Part shown: positions 5,775 through 6,776 of the stretch, one piece after another
How the letters are laid out: each line of letters opens with the position of its first letter
Position numbering within the stretch: the first letter of the stretch is position 1
Origin: an uncultured Flavobacteriales bacterium
GTDB taxonomy: Bacteria; Bacteroidota; Bacteroidia; Flavobacteriales_E; Vicingaceae
DNA: 6,776 bases
Assembly: GCA_937925525.1 (NCBI GenBank)
Contig: CALALS010000015.1
Span: 1 to 6,776, forward strand
Direction: 5' to 3'
Made by a program: the position numbers and the translations under genes
The notes under the pieces: model-generated
The model's input: the letters and a program-made list of their open reading frames with translations, nothing else
What the model was told of the DNA's origin: nothing
Databases searched by the model: none

Positions 5775-6776
5775 ATGGAATTTACTGCTGCACAAATAGC
5801 AGATGTAGTCAATGGTGAAGTTGTAGGCGATTCTAATGCCATCATAAATGATGTATGTAAAATAGAAGAGGGTAAGCCTAATGCCATAACATTTATGGCA
5901 AACCAAAAGTATGAGGAGTATTTATACAACACTTCAGCTTCTGTAGTTATTGTTAATAAAGATTTCACCCCAGAAAAAAAGCTCAGCTCGTCTCTTACAC
6001 TTATTAAAGTTGATAACGCCTATATGGCACTTTCACAGCTTTTACAAGCTTATGATAATCAAACTAAAAAAGAGCCCGGAATTGAAAAACTTGCTTATAT
6101 CAATGAATCGGCTAAAATAGGTATAGGAACTTATATAGCTAGCCATGTATATATTGATAAGTCTGCGGTTATTGGTGATAATGTAACTATTTTTTCAGGA
6201 GCTTATGTTGGTGAGGGAGTGGAAATAGGTGACAATACAATTATTCAATCTGGCGTTAGGATATACAGAAACTGTAAGGTTGGAAAAAACTGTATTATCC
6301 ATGCTAATTCAGTAATTGGTGCAGATGGTTTTGGTTTCACTCCAAACTCAGAAAATAATTATCAAAAAGTACCTCAAATAGGAAATGTAATTATTGAAGA
6401 TAACGTAGAAATTGGTGCTTTAACATCAGTTGACAGAGCAACAATGGGCTCAACAATAATTAGAAAAGGAGTGAAATTAGATAACCTAATTCAAATTGCT
6501 CACAACGTAGAAGTAGGAGAAAACACTGTAATTGCAGCTCAAACAGGAGTTGCCGGCTCAACAAAAATTGGTAAAGATTGTATGATTGGCGGGCAAGTTG
6601 GTATTGTAGGACATTTAAAAATAGGAGATAGAGTTAAAATTGCGGCTCAATCTGGTGTTGGGTCAAATGTGCCTGATGATTCAATTATACAAGGCTCTCC
6701 CGCCTTTTCAATCGGAGATTATAAACGTTCATACGTTGGGTTTAGAAAGCTTCCTCAACTGATGGAAAAAATAGAA
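5775..6776 (+). CDS. lpxD: UDP-3-O-(3-hydroxyacyl)glucosamine N-acyltransferase LpxD (3' end outside window)
   Basis: The 334 residues present cover nearly all of an LpxD, since family members are usually about 330-350 long. The enzyme transfers a 3-hydroxyacyl chain from acyl-ACP to the amino group of UDP-3-O-acylglucosamine, the third step of lipid A synthesis, in the cytoplasm as a homotrimer. The N-terminal substrate-binding domain (about 20-100) is followed by left-handed beta-helix hexapeptide repeats (about 108-305). Conserved motifs include 'GADGFGF' (182-188) and 'VEIGALTSVDRATMG' (211-225). 'NLIQIAHNVEVG' carries the catalytic His (H243, equivalent to H239 of E. coli), and 'GIVGHLKIG' carries H280, matching the second conserved His. 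The start MEFTAAQIADVVNGEVVGDS fits the family. It runs into the right edge; in Bacteroidota it is usually followed by an lpxC/fabZ fusion and lpxA, which cannot be checked here. Confidence 0.96.
   Translation, partial: MEFTAAQIADVVNGEVVGDSNAIINDVCKIEEGKPNAITFMANQKYEEYLYNTSASVVIVNKDFTPEKKLSSSLTLIKVDNAYMALSQLLQAYDNQTKKEPGIEKLAYINESAKIGIGTYIASHVYIDKSAVIGDNVTIFSGAYVGEGVEIGDNTIIQSGVRIYRNCKVGKNCIIHANSVIGADGFGFTPNSENNYQKVPQIGNVIIEDNVEIGALTSVDRATMGSTIIRKGVKLDNLIQIAHNVEVGENTVIAAQTGVAGSTKIGKDCMIGGQVGIVGHLKIGDRVKIAAQSGVGSNVPDDSIIQGSPAFSIGDYKRSYVGFRKLPQLMEKIE

Noticed and set aside
5762..5968. Antisense open frame at the start of lpxD
   Set aside because: The plus strand encodes the conserved LpxD N-terminus; the antisense product is not recognisable.

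Overview
This AT-rich window looks like a piece of a chromosome from the Bacteroidota, most likely a Flavobacteriia-like lineage. The evidence is a gliding-motility-type C-terminal sorting domain (type IX secretion, type B), a choice-of-anchor L domain, a Reg_prop propeller sensor next to LytTR response regulators, several TAnnTTTG promoter elements, and start codons without Shine-Dalgarno sequences. No RNA gene, insertion sequence, CRISPR array or phage gene is visible, and no gene-free stretch exceeds about 100 bases.

Left part (1-2765, minus strand): four genes run leftward as a probable operon. In transcription order they are a 92-residue secreted, extremely Lys/Arg-rich protein, a LytTR response regulator overlapping it by one base (TAATG), a second LytTR regulator 78 bases further on, and 15 bases later the N-terminal 282 residues of a secreted beta-propeller sensor that runs off the window. 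The rest of that sensor is probably a transmembrane helix plus a histidine kinase, so this reads as a signalling cassette with one sensor and two paralogous regulators.

Middle part (2805-5701, plus strand): a 39-base divergent intergenic region separates that operon from a small lipoprotein whose sequence resembles a Rieske fold that has lost most of its iron-sulfur ligands. After 101 bases comes a 789-residue modular surface or secreted protein: signal peptide, choice-of-anchor L, Calx-beta-like domain, three disulfide-framed Ig-like repeats, a PKD-like domain and a type IX sorting domain.

Right part (5775-6776, plus strand): a nearly complete lpxD, for lipid A synthesis. It is a housekeeping gene that probably begins a lipid A cluster to the right.

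The signalling operon, the lipoprotein, the adhesin-like protein and lpxD need not be functionally linked. All except lpxD act at or beyond the cell envelope or encode its sensing. The best candidates for undescribed biology are the basic protein coupled to a LytTR regulator, the cluster-less Rieske-like lipoprotein, and a recurring arrangement in which the -7 promoter element lies only 4-6 bases before the start codon, which implies leaderless or nearly leaderless mRNAs. I see no convincing sign of a wholly new multi-gene system.
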